A program made the translations under genes and the position numbers. 8,736 bases of DNA, from contig MDJN01000006.1 in NCBI GenBank assembly GCA_001995005.1, positions 1 to 8,736 of the forward strand, written 5' to 3'. The stretch comes from Candidatus Parepulonipiscium sp. PG-Nun2H_MBin03. Lineage in GTDB: Bacteria > Bacillota > Clostridia > Lachnospirales > Cellulosilyticaceae. The notes under the pieces were generated by a model. It made no database searches. It worked only from the letters and a program-made list of their open reading frames with translations, and was not told the origin of the DNA. Of this stretch, positions 6,223-8,736 are shown piece after piece. Numbering within the stretch: position 1 is the first letter of the stretch; the number at the start of each line of letters is the position of its first letter.

Positions 6223-7848
6223 TTAGTATAGTGAAGTTTTATTAAAATCTGCACTAATAATAGATAAATCAGAGTTTAATATAAAAATCCCTTCTTTTAA
6301 ATCTAAATTTTCAATATTTTGTATCGCAAATAAAATTTGATTATTATAACTATCTATAAAATATAGTTCTCCAGGGATATGCGTATATTTGACAATTTTA
6401 TTTATTTGCGTATCATAAACGCATAATAAATTATCCCCCTGTAATTTTTGTGTAAACGCCACCAGATTGTCGCTTAAAAAAACACAATCTTTAATTGCAC
6501 CTGACGCTATTGGTTTAGGTGATTGATAATAGTTATTTACATAAAATAACGTAGATATATCTTGATTATTTTCTATATAAATAAAATTAGTATTTTGTGG
6601 ACAGATGGCTACAGAATGTGAGAGAATATTTTGATTTTTTACCACGTACCTATGACTTTCTGGGATATTTTGATTTATTAGTAGCAAGTCTGATAAAGAT
6701 GCACTTTTTTGGTCTAACAAAATTAAGTATGGGCTTTTTAGAACAAACACTTGGCTTTCTAACGATTCTACACTATGTAAAAATATCTTATCTTGATTAA
6801 TATAATCCGCTCGATACAATCCAAAAAATAAACCATTTTCATTAGGTTCAATATAAAAATTAGTGTTATTATTAACTTGTGCAGAAGTGTGAATAGGAGT
6901 AAATTGTCTAAATTTATTTACGATGCTTTGTTGTGATAAAGTAAACTGCTCATACATCATACTATGAAATTGGGTAGGCAAAGAAATTACTCCTTGGTCT
7001 TCGATATACGCTTGCTTAAAGTCATAACTAAAAAATAATCTGCATCCTAAATTAGTATCAAAAAACAAATAAGCCGGAATAGTAAAATTATCTTGCACAA
7101 AATTATCTATATCTTCTTTATCTGACCAAATTATTATTTCCCATAAAGTATCTAATATAGTAGCATTGCTAATATTTATAATAGATTCGGTGGATACATT
7201 AATTGTAAGCACTTCTGGATTAACGGGATGTTCTTTATGAATCATATCTAATAATTGTGAATTATAAAATGGTATATAATAATCCCCAAAAAATAAATTT
7301 TTATTATTCAAAATTGTATTACTCAGTATAATAGTTTGTATACCATCTAATGTGTGAATGGTAAGTTTGTATCCATTTGATTTAGGTACAGTTTTATAAT
7401 TCCAAGTTGGAATAGGCTCGCTGTTTTCTAATATGTCATACCACTTTTGCAGTTCTTGAGGTTCATAAACATCAAATAAAAATTGTTCATATGTTGTAGA
7501 ATAAGAATGCACTTCAATCCTAGTTAAATTATCAATACTATTTTCTAGGTATAACGAATAAATAGGTGTGATAAAGGTCGAAAAATTAGTACTAGATAAG
7601 AATACAACCATAACCCCAGTTAAAATCATAGAAAATTTTACTCTCTTATTATGTTTATCTACTACAAATATAAAAAGCATAATAATTGCCCCTAAGGGTA
7701 CGGTAACACCTATAAAAATAGAATATATACTACTTATAAAAAGGTAGCTTAAGCATTTTAAAACATACATATGTTCAAAATCTTTATGCTTTGTCGGAAT
7801 ACTCCAGATTTGTTTTAAAATTAATACAATAACGTAAAAACTTTTCAC
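6223..7848 (-). CDS. Unrecognised membrane protein with large beta-rich C-terminal part
   Basis: This 541-residue protein is of no family I can name. The N-terminal portion is membranous: a weakly hydrophobic start (3-12), a long hydrophobic stretch at about 30-63 broken by Pro51, probably two helices, and another at 72-88. From about residue 110 it is soluble and probably extracytoplasmic. A first domain (110-205) contains the patch EPQELQKWYDIL, typical of small secreted Firmicute domains of unknown function. After about 330 there are short alternating beta-strand segments (FYIEP, FVLKSPYLILL, NFIYIEN, CVFLSDNLVAF, NLLCVYD, NQILFAI, GIFILN), reminiscent of a degenerate beta-propeller; this is inference. 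The start is GTG at 7848. Its AGGAGG (7853-7858) lies only four bases upstream and directly abuts the stop of the preceding gene (TAA-AGGAGG), indicating coupling to it. Confidence 0.75.
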   Translation of the reverse strand: MKSFYVIVLILKQIWSIPTKHKDFEHMYVLKCLSYLFISSIYSIFIGVTVPLGAIIMLFIFVVDKHNKRVKFSMILTGVMVVFLSSTNFSTFITPIYSLYLENSIDNLTRIEVHSYSTTYEQFLFDVYEPQELQKWYDILENSEPIPTWNYKTVPKSNGYKLTIHTLDGIQTIILSNTILNNKNLFFGDYYIPFYNSQLLDMIHKEHPVNPEVLTINVSTESIINISNATILDTLWEIIIWSDKEDIDNFVQDNFTIPAYLFFDTNLGCRLFFSYDFKQAYIEDQGVISLPTQFHSMMYEQFTLSQQSIVNKFRQFTPIHTSAQVNNNTNFYIEPNENGLFFGLYRADYINQDKIFLHSVESLESQVFVLKSPYLILLDQKSASLSDLLLINQNIPESHRYVVKNQNILSHSVAICPQNTNFIYIENNQDISTLFYVNNYYQSPKPIASGAIKDCVFLSDNLVAFTQKLQGDNLLCVYDTQINKIVKYTHIPGELYFIDSYNNQILFAIQNIENLDLKEGIFILNSDLSIISADFNKTSLY

Positions 7849-7858
7849 TTGTCCTCCT

Positions 7859-8350
7859 TTATAGCAATGGCTCTATATTAAACGTATAATAACTATTAAA
7901 ATAAAATGTCGGTAACATAAATGGCGAATAAGGTATTATTAGTTGCAAGTGAAAAACCGTTTTATTGTTGTTTAAATAATTAACCGTAGCCGTAGAAATT
8001 ATGTCAAAAGAAAACTTAGAAATATTTTTATTCCCTTCAAATAAAACATACTCCTTAACATTAGCAGGTAAAAATGTATTTATTATCTCTCTATTAAGGT
8101 CATTTTGTACATTGTAATATCTCCATTTTGATTCTGGATTTTCGTCGTAAACTAATATATAATACTCCCCAGGTATATTTTCTAAATTAATTGTGGTACG
8201 AATAGAATCTATTTTGCTTACTGTATTCGATGAGTATATAGTGATCTTCGGTGTATCTATAATAAAAAATCTAATACCAAATATGTAACAAGCTAGAAAA
8301 GTAATCAGCAGCAACAAAAAATTAAATGGATTTTTAATATAATTTTTGAT
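7859..8350 (-). CDS. Unrecognised single-pass membrane protein, probable ATC start
   Basis: The protein has 163 residues if it begins at the ATC at 8350 (152 if at the TTG at 8317). I favour ATC: AAGGAGGG (8356-8363) stands six bases before it, and the reading MKNYIKNPFNFLLLLITFLA gives a positively charged head followed by a membrane helix (about 11-31). The TTG has no ribosome binding site and would start inside the helix. No in-frame ATG or GTG exists in this part. The remainder is a beta-rich, probably extracytoplasmic domain (ITIYSS to YYTFNIEPLL) with the patch GEYYILVYDENPESKWRYY. I do not recognise the family. It is followed after ten bases by the 541-residue membrane protein, so the two are likely one operon and may form one surface assembly. 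An ATG-to-ATC mutation or a sequencing error are alternatives. Confidence 0.65.
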   Translation of the reverse strand: MKNYIKNPFNFLLLLITFLACYIFGIRFFIIDTPKITIYSSNTVSKIDSIRTTINLENIPGEYYILVYDENPESKWRYYNVQNDLNREIINTFLPANVKEYVLFEGNKNISKFSFDIISTATVNYLNNNKTVFHLQLIIPYSPFMLPTFYFNSYYTFNIEPLL

Positions 8351-8355
8351 GTTAT

Positions 8356-8363
8356 CCCTCCTT
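8356..8363 (-). promoter_or_regulatory. Strong ribosome binding site that places the start at ATC 8350
   Basis: On the minus strand this reads AAGGAGGG, near-perfect complementarity to the 3' end of 16S rRNA. The only codon at ideal spacing is ATC (8350-8348). The next usable conventional codon, TTG at 8317, is about 40 bases away. This site decides the start proposed for the downstream gene. Confidence 0.7.
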
Positions 8364-8435
8364 ATAAAAATATATATTAGAGTATGTAATCATCTACTTA
8401 TTTATTCTTAATTTTTACCTATTGCCTTATATTTT

Positions 8436-8455
8436 AATGTTCTACGTGGAACATT
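8436..8455. promoter_or_regulatory. parS: parS-like palindrome, candidate ParB binding site
   Basis: This is a 20-base palindrome with a single mismatched pair. Its 16-base core TGTTCTACGTGGAACA (8438-8453) differs at one position from the parS variant TGTTCCACGTGGAACA and at two from the Bacillus subtilis consensus TGTTCCACGTGAAACA. ParB spreads from such sites to load SMC and help segregate the origin region. It is intergenic, between the membrane operon and the gene at the right edge. The hairpin followed by CC and eight T could alternatively be a plus-strand terminator, but no plus-strand gene precedes it. Confidence 0.65.
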
Positions 8456-8591
8456 CCTTTTTTTTATATGGACATTTCTTTTTTTCTGCAGAGGAGGGTC
8501 GTACTGAAAGGTGCATTTATACATTGTGTAGTAAACAACTAAAAAATAATAGAACAGACAACGGAATACCATAAATACAGTAATAAAGAAT

Positions 8592-8632
8592 AAAAAGAAA
8601 GAGGGTCATGAAACATGCCCCCCTTTCTTTTT
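8592..8632. terminator. Strong hairpin terminator after the right-edge gene
   Basis: AAAAAGAAAG (8592-8601) pairs with CTTTCTTTTT (8623-8632), then after one mismatch GGG with CCC, and after another CATG with CATG around an AAA loop. Reading the minus strand, the stem ends in TCTTTTTATTC and lies 23 bases past the stop of the truncated gene, so it terminates that gene. The plus strand also ends in TTTCTTTTTT, so it could work both ways. Confidence 0.8.
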
Positions 8633-8655
8633 TGCTTACATAGCAATTATAGTAG

Positions 8656-8736
8656 TTACATAGTAGCCATATCTAGGGCTTCTTTAATTATGTCCTCAGA
8701 GTATGCTGTTTTAAGAGCCTCTATGCTAGTTAGCCC
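8656..8736 (-). CDS. C-terminal end of an unidentified gene (partial)
   Basis: The last 26 codons of a minus-strand gene enter from the right edge and stop with TAA at 8656-8658. The visible tail is helical and acidic-basic mixed (GLTSIEALKTAYSEDI, then IKEALDMATM). Too little is present to identify the family. The case for a real gene is the strong terminator placed right behind the stop and less AT-biased codon content than the surrounding intergenic DNA. Confidence 0.55.
   Translation of the reverse strand, partial: GLTSIEALKTAYSEDIIKEALDMATM

Larger units (their letters stand above)
8364..8655. other. Intergenic region with parS-like site and homopolymer T tracts
   Basis: No supported gene is present. 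It contains the parS-like palindrome (8436-8455), an uninterrupted T run at 8458-8465 and a second T run at 8479-8485, and a strong hairpin at 8592-8632. On the minus strand, CATACTCTA (8386-8378) resembles a SigK -10 about 25 bases before the ATC-started gene, but no -35 is visible. An open frame of 24 codons (8468-8542, plus strand) has no ribosome binding site and is not called. Confidence 0.5.

Noticed and set aside
8378..8386. Minus-strand CATACTCTA as a SigK -10 for the membrane operon
   Set aside because: It fits CATAnnnTA, but no AC-type -35 is seen at about 16 bases and such short matches are common in AT-rich DNA.
8468..8542. 24-codon plus-strand open frame after the parS-like site
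   Set aside because: It is preceded by a T tract with no ribosome binding site and encodes no recognisable peptide.

Overview
The window is very AT-rich and reads as a chromosomal segment of an endospore-forming, low-GC member of the Clostridia. Three things support this: a yabG homologue (spore-coat protease), a three-module DUF3794 plus LysM protein of the SipL type (the clostridial partner of the coat ATPase SpoIVA), and typical Firmicute expression signals (strong AGGAGG ribosome binding sites, U-tailed hairpin terminators). No species can be named from the sequence alone; a Lachnospirales-like relative is a guess.

Layout. Positions 1-370 hold no convincing complete gene. They are a mosaic of short tandem repeats: an 11-bp AT unit, a 13-bp GT-rich unit, and three exact-period 50-bp copies. 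Each 50-bp copy carries a ribosome binding site and an ATG. A fourth, shortened copy supplies the start of a small unknown membrane-anchored protein (381-764). Next come yabG (942-1874) with its own terminator and the SipL-like gene (2033-3598), which has a SigE-like -10 element. A two-way terminator at 3602-3632 separates this plus-strand sporulation pair from a minus-strand operon.

The minus-strand operon starts from a well-formed SigA promoter (6123-6151). It reads rnhA (GTG start), then a membrane-anchored calcineurin-like phosphoesterase, then an orphan lipoprotein of the ABC solute-binding family. The phosphoesterase and lipoprotein genes overlap by the ATGA arrangement. A second minus-strand pair (8350 down to 6223) encodes two unrecognised membrane-anchored proteins, the second with a large, beta-rich, probably extracytoplasmic part. 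The first of this pair appears to begin at a rare ATC start codon.

The right edge contains a near-perfect 20-bp palindrome (8436-8455) that closely matches the chromosomal parS site of ParB, a strong hairpin terminator, and the last 26 codons of a minus-strand gene. A parS site would place this region in the origin-proximal part of the chromosome, which fits the position of yabG near the origin in Bacillus subtilis.

yabG and sipL plausibly act together in spore-coat assembly and maturation. RNase HI, the phosphoesterase and the solute-binding protein share a transcript but have no obvious common pathway. I see no CRISPR, insertion sequence, tRNA or rRNA. The least explained parts are the RBS-ATG tandem repeat, the crossing inverted repeats before yabG, the ATC-started membrane operon and the parS-like site.
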